Shown here: positions 28,401 through 36,257 of the stretch, in pieces
Layout of the letters: each line of letters starts with the position of its first letter
Position numbering within the stretch: position 1 is the first letter of the stretch
NCBI GenBank assembly: GCA_902606525.1
Contig: CACLGW010000006.1
Coordinates: 1 to 52,070, forward strand
Direction of reading: 5' to 3'
Length of the DNA stretch: 52,070 nt
Source: an uncultured Bacteroidota bacterium
GTDB taxonomy: Bacteria > Bacteroidota > Bacteroidia > Flavobacteriales > Flavobacteriaceae
The notes under the pieces: model-generated
Told to the model about the DNA's origin: nothing
The model's input: only the letters and a program-made list of their open reading frames with translations
Databases searched by the model: none
Position numbers and translations under genes: made by a program

Positions 28401-28552
28401 AACCACCAAGCATTATATATCCAAATTTTAGCAGTATCTGTACTGTACCAACTTTCGATGAAAGTGCCAAAAGCCATTGCGGTAGGATATATTATGAAAA
28501 ATATGGCGGTAAGTCTTGTGGAAAACAAAATATTAAGAAACCTTTCTTTCAT
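25421..28552 (-). CDS. Cytochrome c biogenesis fusion protein CcsB-CcsA (System II)
   Basis: A protein of about 1043 residues. The N-terminal half is ResB/CcsB-like (first hydrophobic segments within about 1-110, then a large extracytoplasmic domain). The C-terminal part from about 760 is CcsA, with multiple transmembrane helices and the haem-handling tryptophan-rich motif WGWDPKETWAL (about residue 950). Conserved histidines occur in the flanking loops, including HVAVIVGSYGPFALG. It moves haem across the membrane and ligates it to apocytochrome c. Fusion into one polypeptide is usual in Bacteroidota. The frame opens with TTG at 28555 directly before ATG at 28552. The ATG is preferred. The gene is divergent from the DUF2520 gene. 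Confidence 0.92.
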   Translation of the reverse strand: MKERFLNILFSTRLTAIFFIIYPTAMAFGTFIESWYSTDTAKIWIYNAWWFELIMVFMAINFCGNIFKYRLYKREKWAVLLLHLSFLLILLGAFVTRYIGYEGVMPIREGMTESKILSDKTYLTIYIDGEIDGQPRRKKLEDDLLLSEHAKNEFLWNNDFNGQEFTVSYVDFIENATEGLVLDDKGERYLKIVEAGDGNRHDHYLKEGEIANIHNILFTLNRPQEGAINITLKDGLYTIKSPFAGKYMRMADQFEGDIEAETKTPLQLRSLYTLPNFQFVIPEPALRGRIDIVKADNQGEAVQNALRLQVESKGDFDIITLLGGKGVTNDPKKVSVGGLDFYLQFGSLALELPFAIKLNDFIAEKYPGTEKSYASFMSKVRVEDKEPFDYDIYMNHVLDHKGYRFFQASFNPDEKGTILSVNHDWWGTYITYLGYILLYLSMIGIFFIGKTRFKNLSNALDKINQKKRALGSFIIFFILQSFNLNAQALGQFQQGAIDFDSIIRADAFSEVHASKFGELVIQDSGGRMKPANTFSSELLRKVSKRDTYKDLNSDQVLLSIMNNPAVWYNVPLIYLKRGNDSIRMLIGINKKAKYAPLLSFFDLQGNYKLAIPLEDAYRASVPNQFQKDFIELDRRVNLLYSALEGKVMRIFPIPNDVNNKWVSYPELGESNFIGKDSLYVRNILPLYFQSLRLAQEDQDYKQADNLLESIHGFQKKFGSEVIPTEDKIKAEISYNKYDIFKNLYTWYIYVGTLFFLVLIVQIFKSNRFISLLVSGFQVIMVVIFIFHTAGLISRWYISGHAPWSDAYESMIYVAWATQFFGLAFGRKSALTMASTSFVVGMILMIAHWNWMDPAIANLVPVLDSYWLMIHVAVIVGSYGPFALGMIIGGVSLFLMLIITNKNKQKIKLQIKELTIINELAITVGLIMLTIGNFLGGMWANESWGRYWGWDPKETWALISIMIYAFVIHMRLIPGLRGPWIFNLMSIVAFASILMTYFGVNFYLVGLHSYASGDKIITPNFVYYSIFIIALLGTSSYFKSKKLS

Positions 28553-28612
28553 CAATTAAATCATCTTTCAAAAGCAAATATAATGCTTGTAGAATAATTC
28601 TGCTACCTCTTT

Positions 28613-28626
28613 TTACTTTTAAAAGT
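28613..28626. promoter_or_regulatory. Perfect 14-bp palindrome between ccsBA and the DUF2520 gene
   Basis: TACTTTTAAAAGTA is a perfect inverted repeat without a spacer, lying 60 bp upstream of each of the two divergent start codons (28552 and 28685). This central position fits an operator serving both directions. Its AT content means it could be chance. Confidence 0.3.
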
Positions 28627-28684
28627 ATAATATCTAAAATTGAATTAAACTCAATATCGTTATGGTTTTGTATTTTTGGTTTTA

Positions 28685-29431
28685 ATGAAAATTATTCTGA
28701 TAGGTTCTGGAAAACTTGGTAGTCAGCTTTATAAAACAATTATTTATAAAAAAGATTTAGATATAATTCAATGGGTAGTAAGATCAAGTAAAAAGACCGT
28801 AACACCTGAGGGAATTCCTATAGTTCAAAAGGTTGATAAACTACAAAAAGCAGATATTTATCTTCTAGCTGTTTCTGATAATTCAATACTTAAAGTTTCT
28901 AAAAAACTGCCTAATAATGCTTTTATAGTTCATACTGCTGGTGGAGTTTCCCTAAATATTACCAATCAAAAACGTACTGGAGTATTTTATCCTTTACAAA
29001 GTTTTAGTATAGGCAGGGATATTGATTTTTCAAGCGTTCCAATTATTATAGAAAGTAAAAACAAAAAAGACCTCATAATATTGAAAAATCTGGCTAAAGG
29101 AATGAAAGCTTCTTTCTATGAAATGAATTCAAAGCAAAGAGCAAAATTACATCTATCAGCTATATTTGTTAATAATTTTACTAATCATTTATTTTATGAA
29201 GCTGCTTTGATCTGTAAAATCAATGACGTACCTTTTAATCTCTTAAAACCGTTAATGCAGGAAACAATCGATAAATTGGAAACCATGAGCCCAAGGGCTG
29301 CACAAACTGGACCTGCTATTCGAAAAGATAAAAAAACAATTTCAAATCATCTTGATTTGATAAAAGATTATAGGGTAAGAGAAATTTATAAAGTATTAAC
29401 TTTGGCTATTCAAAAAAATGATGTCCAATAA
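28685..29431 (+). CDS. Rossmann-like/DUF2520 protein (putative NADP-binding dehydrogenase)
   Basis: A 248-residue protein from ATG 28685. The frame extends to a TTG at 28676, but the ATG directly precedes the Rossmann strand KIILIGSGKLGSQLY. The N-terminal half is an F420/NADP-type nucleotide-binding fold. The C-terminal half (from about 125) is the helical DUF2520 domain with the conserved HLSAIFVNNFTNHLF. It resembles ketopantoate or pyrroline-5-carboxylate reductases in layout, but the substrate is unknown. Its end overlaps the next gene by 14 bp, starting a tightly packed run (DUF2520, KdsC-like, Maf, lipoprotein, PIG-L, symporter). Confidence 0.85.
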   Translation: MKIILIGSGKLGSQLYKTIIYKKDLDIIQWVVRSSKKTVTPEGIPIVQKVDKLQKADIYLLAVSDNSILKVSKKLPNNAFIVHTAGGVSLNITNQKRTGVFYPLQSFSIGRDIDFSSVPIIIESKNKKDLIILKNLAKGMKASFYEMNSKQRAKLHLSAIFVNNFTNHLFYEAALICKINDVPFNLLKPLMQETIDKLETMSPRAAQTGPAIRKDKKTISNHLDLIKDYRVREIYKVLTLAIQKNDVQ

Positions 29432-29951
29432 AAATTACAAATCATTATTACCTAAAATTAAAACCTTTATTTTTGACGTAGATGGGGTTTTAACTGATGG
29501 AAAGGTTTTAATTACAAGTAAAGGGGAAATGTTGCGTTCGGTTGATACCAAAGACGGATATGCAATTAAGTGTGCCTTGTTTCAAGGGTATAAAATTGTC
29601 ATTATCTCCGGGGGAACTAATGAATCTATTCGTGACCGTTTTGAAGCTTTAGGTGTTCATGATATTTATCTAGGAGCACATAATAAACTTGACTCTTATC
29701 GAGATTTAATGGATAATCATGAATTGAATCCTGAAGAAATTTTGTATGTAGGAGATGATATTCCAGACATTCCAATAATGAAAAAAGTAGGCCTAAGCTG
29801 TTGCCCTGCAGATGCGGTTTCAGATGTTAAAACAGTTGTAAAATATATCTCACATAAAAATGGAGGACAAGGATGTGTTCGTGAAATAATTGAACAAGTA
29901 CTTCGTGTTCAAGAAAAATGGGGTTTGGATATAGGTGCTGGAAAAGATTAA
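29418..29951 (+). CDS. KdsC-like HAD phosphatase (3-deoxy-manno-octulosonate 8-phosphate phosphatase family)
   Basis: A 177-residue HAD superfamily enzyme of the tetrameric type IIIA group. Motif I is FDVDGVLTDG (nucleophile D20, acid D22), motif II is SGG (about 61), and the acidic motif is VGDDIPDIPIM (about 112-122). Length and the lack of a cap domain match KdsC, which frees KDO for lipopolysaccharide core synthesis. No kdsA or kdsB is adjacent, so the substrate is inferred from family only. Start codons ATG-ATG at 29418 and 29421 are both possible. The stop codon abuts the maf ATG with no gap. Confidence 0.88.
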   Translation: MMSNKNYKSLLPKIKTFIFDVDGVLTDGKVLITSKGEMLRSVDTKDGYAIKCALFQGYKIVIISGGTNESIRDRFEALGVHDIYLGAHNKLDSYRDLMDNHELNPEEILYVGDDIPDIPIMKKVGLSCCPADAVSDVKTVVKYISHKNGGQGCVREIIEQVLRVQEKWGLDIGAGKD

Positions 29952-30539
29952 ATGATCGAAAAAGAAGAATTTGAAATAATTTTAGCTTCTAGTTCACCCA
30001 GAAGGCAGGCTTTTTTTCAAGAAATGGGATTCCCTTTCGTTGTTAAAGTAATCCCTGTAACTGAAGAATTTCCTTCGGGACTCAATGGCATCGAAATTTC
30101 CCAACATATAGTCCGTCAAAAAGCCAACCCTTTTATCAGTAAAATAAAAAATAATCAATTGATAATTACCGCAGATACAATAGTTTGGCACCAAAATCAA
30201 TCTTTAGGAAAACCAAAAAACCCGTTACAAGCAGAAAAAATGTTAGCTACACTCTCAAACTCAAGTCATGAGGTCATAACATCAGTAGGTTTCTTACAAA
30301 AAGAAAAATTTGAAATACTTTATGAAGTTTCTAAAGTTACCTTTGGAGAACTCTCAGATAAAGAAATAAAAAAATACATTAAAACGGGTTCGCCGATAGA
30401 CAAAGCTGGTGGTTATGGAATTCAAGATTCTTTTGGAATACAAAACGTCATCTCTGTAGAGGGTTGTTATTCAAATGTCGTCGGACTTCCAGTATCCAAA
30501 GTATTGAAAAAAATTAAAGAAATTATAAGTGAAAATTAG
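29952..30539 (+). CDS. maf: Maf-family nucleoside triphosphate pyrophosphatase
   Basis: A 195-residue Maf/Ham1-like house-cleaning pyrophosphatase. The signature LASSSPRRQAFFQEMG (about 11-26) forms the nucleotide-binding loop. ITADTIVW (about 73-80) carries the metal-binding aspartate, and GKPKNPLQAEKML and YGIQDSFG are also conserved. Members hydrolyse non-canonical or modified nucleoside triphosphates such as dTTP/UTP analogues. Start directly follows the KdsC-like stop codon. The following lipoprotein gene is sometimes given the same name by annotation transfer, but it is unrelated. Confidence 0.93.
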   Translation: MIEKEEFEIILASSSPRRQAFFQEMGFPFVVKVIPVTEEFPSGLNGIEISQHIVRQKANPFISKIKNNQLIITADTIVWHQNQSLGKPKNPLQAEKMLATLSNSSHEVITSVGFLQKEKFEILYEVSKVTFGELSDKEIKKYIKTGSPIDKAGGYGIQDSFGIQNVISVEGCYSNVVGLPVSKVLKKIKEIISEN

Positions 30540-30571
30540 TCGATTTTTTAAATTCACAATATCTTGAACCT

Positions 30572-31447
30572 ATGAAAATGATAATGCCTATTATTTTAAT
30601 AGTTCTAATAAGTTGCACTGATTCAAAATCAAGACCTTCATATTCAACTTCAATTCCATTGAATGACGAATTTAAGAATTATTGGTTTGATGGAAAAGCT
30701 GAAATAAGTACTTATGAATTGAACCAGTCTCGATATGGTTCTCCTAGGAAAGGTAGTGCAGTATTGATTTATGTTACCGAAGACTTCTTGTCCAAGGAAC
30801 AGGTAAAAGCCAATCAAAAATCTGAAGCATCACACAGTATATTGAAACTAAATCGCACCAAAAACTTTTTAACAGGCATATACCCTTATTCCATTATGAC
30901 TAGTATTTTTTCGCGTTTGGGACAAAGTAAACCTATGATAAAAGCCACTACCTCAATACAAGAATGGTGTGGACAATCCTATCTTCAACTTAACCGAAAA
31001 AAAGCTATAGAAATTAGTAGTCACTCATATTTTGAGGGCGAATCGGATCAAAATTTCAAATTCCAAGATGCTATAACAGAAGAGGAGCTTTGGATATGGA
31101 TCCGAACCCAACCTGAACATCTTCCTGAGGGATCCTTTCAATTACTTCCTTCCTTCGAATATTTACGCCTTAAACATAAACCTATTCAGTTATACAAAGC
31201 AGAAGCATTTTTGGAACAAAATCAAAGCTTTAATACTTACTCTATAATCTATCCTGAACTATATCGAAAGATTACTATAGATTTTAAGCCGAAAGCTCCT
31301 TTCAAGATTATTGGATGGACTGAACAAGATTTAAAAAATAAAGATCTAACCACTAGTGCTCAAATAAAAAAAACCCTAAAACTATCCTACTGGAAATTAA
31401 ATAAACTTGGGGATGAAAGTTTTCGAGATTCATTGGGATTAAACTAA
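30572..31447 (+). CDS. Uncharacterised lipoprotein (often mislabelled 'septum formation inhibitor Maf')
   Basis: A 291-residue protein with a lipoprotein signal: hydrophobic residues 5-14, lipobox LISC and C15. The mature part contains FKNYWFDGKAEISTYELNQ, KGSAVLIYVTEDF, a TGIYPYSIMTSIF block and QEWCGQSYLQLN. These are conserved in a Bacteroidota family I recognise but for which no activity is known. It is not a Maf fold: no SSSPRR or ADT motif occurs. The misnaming probably arose because it lies next to maf (32 bp downstream). It may be surface or periplasmic. PIG-L follows within 7 bp. Confidence 0.8.
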   Translation: MKMIMPIILIVLISCTDSKSRPSYSTSIPLNDEFKNYWFDGKAEISTYELNQSRYGSPRKGSAVLIYVTEDFLSKEQVKANQKSEASHSILKLNRTKNFLTGIYPYSIMTSIFSRLGQSKPMIKATTSIQEWCGQSYLQLNRKKAIEISSHSYFEGESDQNFKFQDAITEEELWIWIRTQPEHLPEGSFQLLPSFEYLRLKHKPIQLYKAEAFLEQNQSFNTYSIIYPELYRKITIDFKPKAPFKIIGWTEQDLKNKDLTTSAQIKKTLKLSYWKLNKLGDESFRDSLGLN

Positions 31448-31454
31448 ATTATTG

Positions 31455-33911
31455 ATGAAAAAATTATTCTTGTTTTTGTTTTTAACTAGCCTTTCGGCCA
31501 TCTTTAGTCAAGATGGTGCCCGAATCCTTAAGCAACTTAAAAAGCTCAATACCCTTTCCTCAGTTCTCTATGTTGCTGCACATCCTGACGACGAAAACAC
31601 TCGTTTGATTTCTTTATTTTCAAATCACTACAATGCCCGCACTGCCTATCTTTCCCTCACAAGAGGTGACGGAGGTCAAAACCTAATCGGGACTGAATTA
31701 AGAGAAGGACTAGGATTAATTAGGACTCAAGAACTTCTAGAAGCAAGAAAAATTGATGGAGGTCAACAGTTTTTTACAACAGCTAATGATTTCGGATTTT
31801 CTAAACATCCGGATGAAACTCTAAATATTTGGGACGAAAAAGAAATCTTATCACAGATTGTCTTTCGTATTAGAGCTTTTAAACCTGACATTATAATCCA
31901 TCGATTTGATCATCGTACTCCAGGGAGTACACATGGCCATCATACCAGTTCATCCATACTCAGTGAAAAAGCTTTTCATTTAACAAACGATCCTAATGCA
32001 TTTCCAAAACAATTGAATCGCGTAAGCCTTTGGCAAACCAATCGTCAATTTTATAATACGTCCTGGTGGGCATATGGTGGAAGAGAAAACTTTAAAAAAG
32101 CTGATAAAAGCAATATGATAGCTCTGGAAAGTAATCCTGTAGATTTACTTTTAGGGAGAACTAATGAAGAAGTTGCTGCTAAAAGTCGAAGTCAACATAA
32201 ATCACAAGGTTTTGGCAGTTCTCCTCAATTGGGAAGCCAAACGGAATACTTAGAATTAATTAATGGAAGCAAACCCTCTAACACTAATCCACTGGATGGA
32301 ATCGATACTTCATGGAATCGTGTAAAAGGAGGCAGTAATATTAATAAACAAATTGAAGCAATAATTTCTGATTTTGATATAGAAAAACCCTATAAAAGTG
32401 TTTCTGCTCTAGCAGAAGTCTATCAATCAATAAGAAATCTTGAAATCAATCATTGGAAAAAAATAAAATTAGCAGAAGCAAAAAATTTGATAAAAAATTG
32501 CTTAGGACTTCGATTGCAATTCAATACTTTTAATGAAACAGGTGTTGCCGATACCCATATCCCTGTAGAGATTAAAGTTGTCAATCCGAGCCCTATTTCG
32601 GTAAAATTAAAATCTATTAAGGGTCTTTTAAAACTGGAACCTTCAAAAATATTAATCCAAAATAAAGTTTGGAAAAGCCTTGGAAATATTAAACTCCCTA
32701 ATGAAAATACTACTCCCTATTGGTTATTAAAAGAAGGGGATTTGGGTAATTATTTAGTTCAAAAGGACAGCTTAAAAGGTATGCCTGAAACCCCAAATCC
32801 TATAAAAGTTAATATCTTATTTCAAATTAATAATATACTTATTCCAATTGATATTGCACTTACTTATAGGGTTACTGACAGGGTTGCTGGAGAATTAGTT
32901 CAAGATTTTCAAATTCTACCACGTATAACAACTCAACTCAATAAGAAAGTGATTTTATTTCAAGATGATCAAGCTAAAAAAATCCACCTTCAAGTTCACT
33001 CAAACATTAACAATTTTAAAGGTAAAGTAAAATTGAGGACTCCAGAAGGCTGGACAGTATTTCCGCAACATAAAAAAGTTGAAATCGAAAAGAAAGGAAC
33101 TTCAAAAGAATATATTTTTGAAGTAACTCCTCCAAAAGGAAATAATACTGGAACCTTTTCTTCTATTGTTACTGAGGGAGAAAAAATCTTTGATAAGTCA
33201 CTAGTGGAAATTGATTATTCTCACATTTCAAAACAATTTTTATTAAGTCCCAATAAAACTATTGCTTCTAAGATTGACCTTAAAACTAAGGTTAATAAAG
33301 TGGCTTATCTTGATGGAGCAGGTGATAAAGTTGCCGAAAGTCTTCGAAATGTAGGTATATCAGTAACTGAAATTGATATAAATAAACTAAGATTAGAAAC
33401 ACTTTTACCTTACCCAACTCTTATAGTTGGTATTAGAGCTTTTAATGTCCATAAAGATTTAGCATATAAGAATCAAATTTTGTGGGATTATGCAAAACAA
33501 GGAGGAACAGTAATTGTTCAATACAATACCAGTAGAGGCTTTGATTCATCAAAAATGGCACCTTACCCAATTAAAATCTCCAGAGATAGAGTCACCGATG
33601 AGAATGCAGAAGTTCGTTTTTTACAAAAAGACCATTCTCTTTTAAATAAGCCTAATAAAATTTCACAAAAAGATTTTGATGGCTGGGTTCAAGAACGAGG
33701 TTTATACTTTGCCTATGATTGGGATGATCGTTACCAAAGCATGTTCTCTATGAATGATAAAGGAGAAAAATCAAAAAAAGGAAGTCTACTAGTTGCAGAT
33801 TGTGGAAAAGGAAAATTTATTTTTACAGGTTTAAGTTTTTTTCGTGAACTACCTGCAGGTGTCCCCGGAGCTTATCGTTTATTTATAAACTTAATATCTT
33901 ACGGACAATGA
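31455..33911 (+). CDS. Secreted PIG-L/LmbE-family deacetylase, large form
   Basis: An 818-residue exported protein, signal peptide ending near FSQDG. The zinc-binding motif AAHPDDENTRLI (about 41-52) and the second metal site (HGHHTSS, about 158-164) define the PIG-L/LmbE N-acetylglucosamine deacetylase fold (to about residue 280). The rest includes beta-sandwich segments and a class I glutamine-amidotransferase-like C-terminus (GGTVIVQYNT, then GKGKFIFTGLSFFREL). Long forms of this kind are common in Bacteroidota. The substrate is probably an N-acetylated glycan or glycoside but is not shown. A TTG at 31452 precedes the preferred ATG. The stop overlaps a 28-codon gene by 4 bp. Confidence 0.87.
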   Translation: MKKLFLFLFLTSLSAIFSQDGARILKQLKKLNTLSSVLYVAAHPDDENTRLISLFSNHYNARTAYLSLTRGDGGQNLIGTELREGLGLIRTQELLEARKIDGGQQFFTTANDFGFSKHPDETLNIWDEKEILSQIVFRIRAFKPDIIIHRFDHRTPGSTHGHHTSSSILSEKAFHLTNDPNAFPKQLNRVSLWQTNRQFYNTSWWAYGGRENFKKADKSNMIALESNPVDLLLGRTNEEVAAKSRSQHKSQGFGSSPQLGSQTEYLELINGSKPSNTNPLDGIDTSWNRVKGGSNINKQIEAIISDFDIEKPYKSVSALAEVYQSIRNLEINHWKKIKLAEAKNLIKNCLGLRLQFNTFNETGVADTHIPVEIKVVNPSPISVKLKSIKGLLKLEPSKILIQNKVWKSLGNIKLPNENTTPYWLLKEGDLGNYLVQKDSLKGMPETPNPIKVNILFQINNILIPIDIALTYRVTDRVAGELVQDFQILPRITTQLNKKVILFQDDQAKKIHLQVHSNINNFKGKVKLRTPEGWTVFPQHKKVEIEKKGTSKEYIFEVTPPKGNNTGTFSSIVTEGEKIFDKSLVEIDYSHISKQFLLSPNKTIASKIDLKTKVNKVAYLDGAGDKVAESLRNVGISVTEIDINKLRLETLLPYPTLIVGIRAFNVHKDLAYKNQILWDYAKQGGTVIVQYNTSRGFDSSKMAPYPIKISRDRVTDENAEVRFLQKDHSLLNKPNKISQKDFDGWVQERGLYFAYDWDDRYQSMFSMNDKGEKSKKGSLLVADCGKGKFIFTGLSFFRELPAGVPGAYRLFINLISYGQ

Positions 33912-33994
33912 AATATTCCTCTTACTTTTTGCTCATAGGCATAAATTTTATGTACTGGATTGGTTTTTACATTTTTATGATATTTTATAATTAA
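33908..33994 (+). CDS. 28-residue hydrophobic peptide bridging PIG-L and the symporter
   Basis: A 29-codon frame encodes a single predicted membrane helix with aromatic residues (begins MKYSSYFLLIG, ends FIMIFYN). Its ATG overlaps the PIG-L stop as ATGA. Its TAA overlaps the symporter ATG as TAATG. This exact double overlap is typical of translationally coupled genes and is the main reason to regard it as expressed. It could be a real micro-membrane protein, a leader that hands ribosomes to the symporter, or the remnant of an N-terminal helix of the symporter. No homologue is known to me. Confidence 0.45.
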   Translation: MKYSSYFLLIGINFMYWIGFYIFMIFYN

Positions 33995-35640
33995 TGGAGT
34001 TATTTGATTGGATCGTACTTATTACCACTTTAACAATTATAGTTCTCTTCGGTATATGGAAAAACAACAGCCATAAAAATATACAAGAATACTTAAAGGG
34101 GGGAAATGAAGCCAGATGGTGGACTATAGGTCTTTCAGTTATGGCTACTCAGGCTAGCGCTATTACTTTTTTATCTACGCCAGGCCAAGCTTATCACGAT
34201 GGTATGGGTTTTGTTCAGTTTTATTTTGGATTACCCTTTGCCATGTTATTTGTCTGCTTGTTTTTTATCCCAATTTATCATAGACTTAAAGTGTACACAG
34301 CTTACGAATTTTTAGAGGATCGTTTTGATGTTAAAGTACGAACTTTAACTGCTATCTTATTTCTTCTACAAAGGGGGCTTGCGGCAGGAATTACAATATA
34401 TGCCCCAGCCATTATCTTAAGTGTTGTTTTAGGCTGGGACTTAAAGCTCATGGTTCTTTTGGTTGGAACTTTAGTTATTACCTATACACTAATTGGGGGA
34501 ACCAAAGCAGTTAATGTTACCCAAAAACAACAGATGTTTATAATTTTCCTTGGAATGTTTATTGCTTTTGGATATATCCTTAAAAGTTTTCCAAAAGATA
34601 TTTTCATTTCGGATGCACTTCAGATTGCAGGAAAAGCAGGAAAATTAGATGTTTTAGATTTTAGTTTAGACCCAAATAATAGATACACTTTTTGGAGTGG
34701 TTTAACAGGAGGGTTCTTTTTGGCCCTCTCTTACTTTGGAACCGACCAATCTCAAGTACAACGTTATTTATCTGGAAGGTCATTAAAAGAAAGTCAAATG
34801 GGATTAATAATGAATGGCCTACTGAAAGTTCCTATGCAATTTTTTATCCTCTTAGTTGGTGTTATGGTATTTGTATTTTATCAGTTTGAATACGCACCAT
34901 TAAATTTTAATCCAAAGGCTATTGCAGCCGTAAAAAACACAAAAGAAGCAGATGCATTCAAAACTTTAGAAATAGAAAATTTAAAAACACAACATGCATT
35001 AAAGAATGCATTAATAGAGCAAAAAAATCAAGAGGAGATTAAATATTTGAGAAAAAAAGAATTAGTTCAACGAACCAAAGCAAAAGCAATTATTAATATG
35101 GCAGTTCCAGAACAAGAAATAAATGACAAAGACTATGTCTTTATTTCTTTTATTCTCAGTCAGCTTCCTTCGGGGCTTATCGGTTTACTCATTGCTGTGA
35201 TTTTTTCTGCAGCAATGAGTTCAACGGCTTCCGAACTTAATGCTCTTGCTGCAACTACAACGATTGACCTTTATAAAAGAAACGTAGGTGCAAAATCAGA
35301 ATTGCATTATGTAAACGCATCAAAAGTATTTACCTTATGTTGGGGACTTATCGCTATCATTTTTTCGAGTATTGGAAGTTTATTTGAAAATTTAATTCAA
35401 TTAATCAATATAATCGGTTCTGTGTTTTATGGAACTATACTTGGAATTTTTTTAGTTGCTATTTTTATAAAAAGTGTAAATGCAAAGGCAGTTTTTTGGT
35501 CAGCAGTTGTTTCTGAGTGTATTGTTATCATACTTTTTATTCAAGATTTGATAAGTTTTTTATGGTTAAATCTAATAGGTGCTATATTGACCGTCACACT
35601 TGGTGTTTTTTTCCAAAAGCTTCTTAAAAAATATAAATAA
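33994..35640 (+). CDS. Sodium:solute symporter (SSS family)
   Basis: A 548-residue transporter of the SSS fold with about 13-14 hydrophobic segments. Family features include GNEARWWTIGLSVMATQASAIT (spread over about 32-55), the FGTDQSQVQRYLSGRS block (about 249-264) and FSAAMSSTASELNALAATTT (about 405-425), which lines the sodium site. A charged, lysine/glutamate-rich insert of about 75 residues (about 305-380) separates two helices and looks helical or coiled. Such inserts occur in Bacteroidota members. The solute is unknown. The neighbouring PIG-L enzyme suggests a sugar. A terminator-like hairpin begins directly after the stop. Confidence 0.9.
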   Translation: MELFDWIVLITTLTIIVLFGIWKNNSHKNIQEYLKGGNEARWWTIGLSVMATQASAITFLSTPGQAYHDGMGFVQFYFGLPFAMLFVCLFFIPIYHRLKVYTAYEFLEDRFDVKVRTLTAILFLLQRGLAAGITIYAPAIILSVVLGWDLKLMVLLVGTLVITYTLIGGTKAVNVTQKQQMFIIFLGMFIAFGYILKSFPKDIFISDALQIAGKAGKLDVLDFSLDPNNRYTFWSGLTGGFFLALSYFGTDQSQVQRYLSGRSLKESQMGLIMNGLLKVPMQFFILLVGVMVFVFYQFEYAPLNFNPKAIAAVKNTKEADAFKTLEIENLKTQHALKNALIEQKNQEEIKYLRKKELVQRTKAKAIINMAVPEQEINDKDYVFISFILSQLPSGLIGLLIAVIFSAAMSSTASELNALAATTTIDLYKRNVGAKSELHYVNASKVFTLCWGLIAIIFSSIGSLFENLIQLINIIGSVFYGTILGIFLVAIFIKSVNAKAVFWSAVVSECIVIILFIQDLISFLWLNLIGAILTVTLGVFFQKLLKKYK

Positions 35641-35658
35641 GGCCTTCGACTGAAGGCC
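35641..35658 (-). terminator. Hairpin terminator of the tRNA-Met transcript
   Basis: GGCCTTC-GACT-GAAGGCC forms a perfect 7-bp stem with a 4-base loop. On the minus strand, the stem is followed by a T-rich run within TTATTTATATTTTTT. It lies 8 bp beyond the 3' end of the tRNA and directly after the symporter stop, so it can also stop that transcript, although no T-run follows on the plus strand. Confidence 0.8.
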
Positions 35659-35665
35659 CTAATAG

Positions 35666-35739
35666 TAGCGAGAGGGAGACTTGAACTCCCGACCTCCGGG
35701 TTATGAATCCGACGCTCTAACCGGCTGAGCTACCTCGCC
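35666..35739 (-). tRNA. tRNA-Met (CAT anticodon)
   Basis: A 74-nt cloverleaf on the minus strand. Acceptor GGCGAGG pairs with TCTCGCT, discriminator A at 35666. The D-arm has GTAGCTCAGCCGGTTAGAGC. The anticodon loop TTCATAA holds CAT at 35703-35705. The T-arm is GGGAG-TTCAAGT-CTCCC. CCA is not encoded. The G1-U72 end and the general sequence fit the elongator methionine tRNA. The CAT anticodon could also belong to lysidine-modified tRNA-Ile2, which I consider less likely. Base 31-39 is an A-C mismatch, which I recall from other flavobacterial copies. Confidence 0.93.
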
Positions 35740-35750
35740 ATTATGGTGGG

Positions 35751-35781
35751 TAAATATAAAAACATAATCAACTACGAACAA
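35751..35781 (-). promoter_or_regulatory. Predicted Bacteroidota promoter of tRNA-Met
   Basis: On the minus strand a TTG (35779-35781) is followed, after 20 bp, by TATATTTA (35751-35758), close to the phylum consensus TTTG / TAnnTTTG. The -7 element ends 11 bp before the tRNA 5' end, as expected for a stable RNA gene. Confidence 0.45.
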
Positions 35782-35855
35782 CCTTTTGAAAATATTTTAA
35801 AATAAATACACTTGTTATTGTTTTTTCAATATATTGAGGACTTTAAATATTTAGA

Positions 35856-36248
35856 ATGAGTGATAAAATAAGCTATACCATTGAGTATGATTTCCATGCT
35901 TCAAAACAGATGTTATATCAGTATCTTTCAACACCTTCTGGCCTTGGTGAATGGTTTGCCGACAATGTTAATTCCCGTGGGGAAAACTTCACTTTTATTT
36001 GGGACGATTCAGAGGAATACGCCGTATTATTACAGAAAAAAAATAATGAACGTATTCGTTTTCAATGGAAAAATGACATAGAGGAAGGAAACGACTATTA
36101 TTTCGAGTTCAAAATTCAAGTGGATGATCTAACAAATGATGTTTCATTAATTGTCACCGACTATTCAGAGGAAGACGAATTAGAGGAGTCTAAAATGCTT
36201 TGGGATAATTCAATTTCAAGTTTAAAGCAGGTTTTAGGATCAAGCTAA
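35856..36248 (+). CDS. START-like domain protein (AHSA1/SRPBCC fold)
   Basis: A 130-residue single-domain protein. The pattern IEYDFHASKQMLYQYLSTPSGLGEWFAD, split over residues 8-36, is the opening helix of the START-like family found throughout Bacteroidota. RIRFQWKND and a C-terminal long helix ending SSLKQVLGS complete the fold. Members bind a hydrophobic ligand or act as chaperone partners, but this branch has no known ligand. It sits at the end of the conserved fmt-HU-yqgE-aminotransferase-START neighbourhood, 9 bp before the aminotransferase gene on the same strand. Confidence 0.85.
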   Translation: MSDKISYTIEYDFHASKQMLYQYLSTPSGLGEWFADNVNSRGENFTFIWDDSEEYAVLLQKKNNERIRFQWKNDIEEGNDYYFEFKIQVDDLTNDVSLIVTDYSEEDELEESKMLWDNSISSLKQVLGSS

Positions 36249-36257
36249 ACTATTTTT

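Noticed and set aside
35666-35739. A-C mismatch at the top of the tRNA-Met anticodon stem as an anomaly
   Set aside because: I recall the same stem in other flavobacterial tRNA-Met genes, so it is probably normal in this group.
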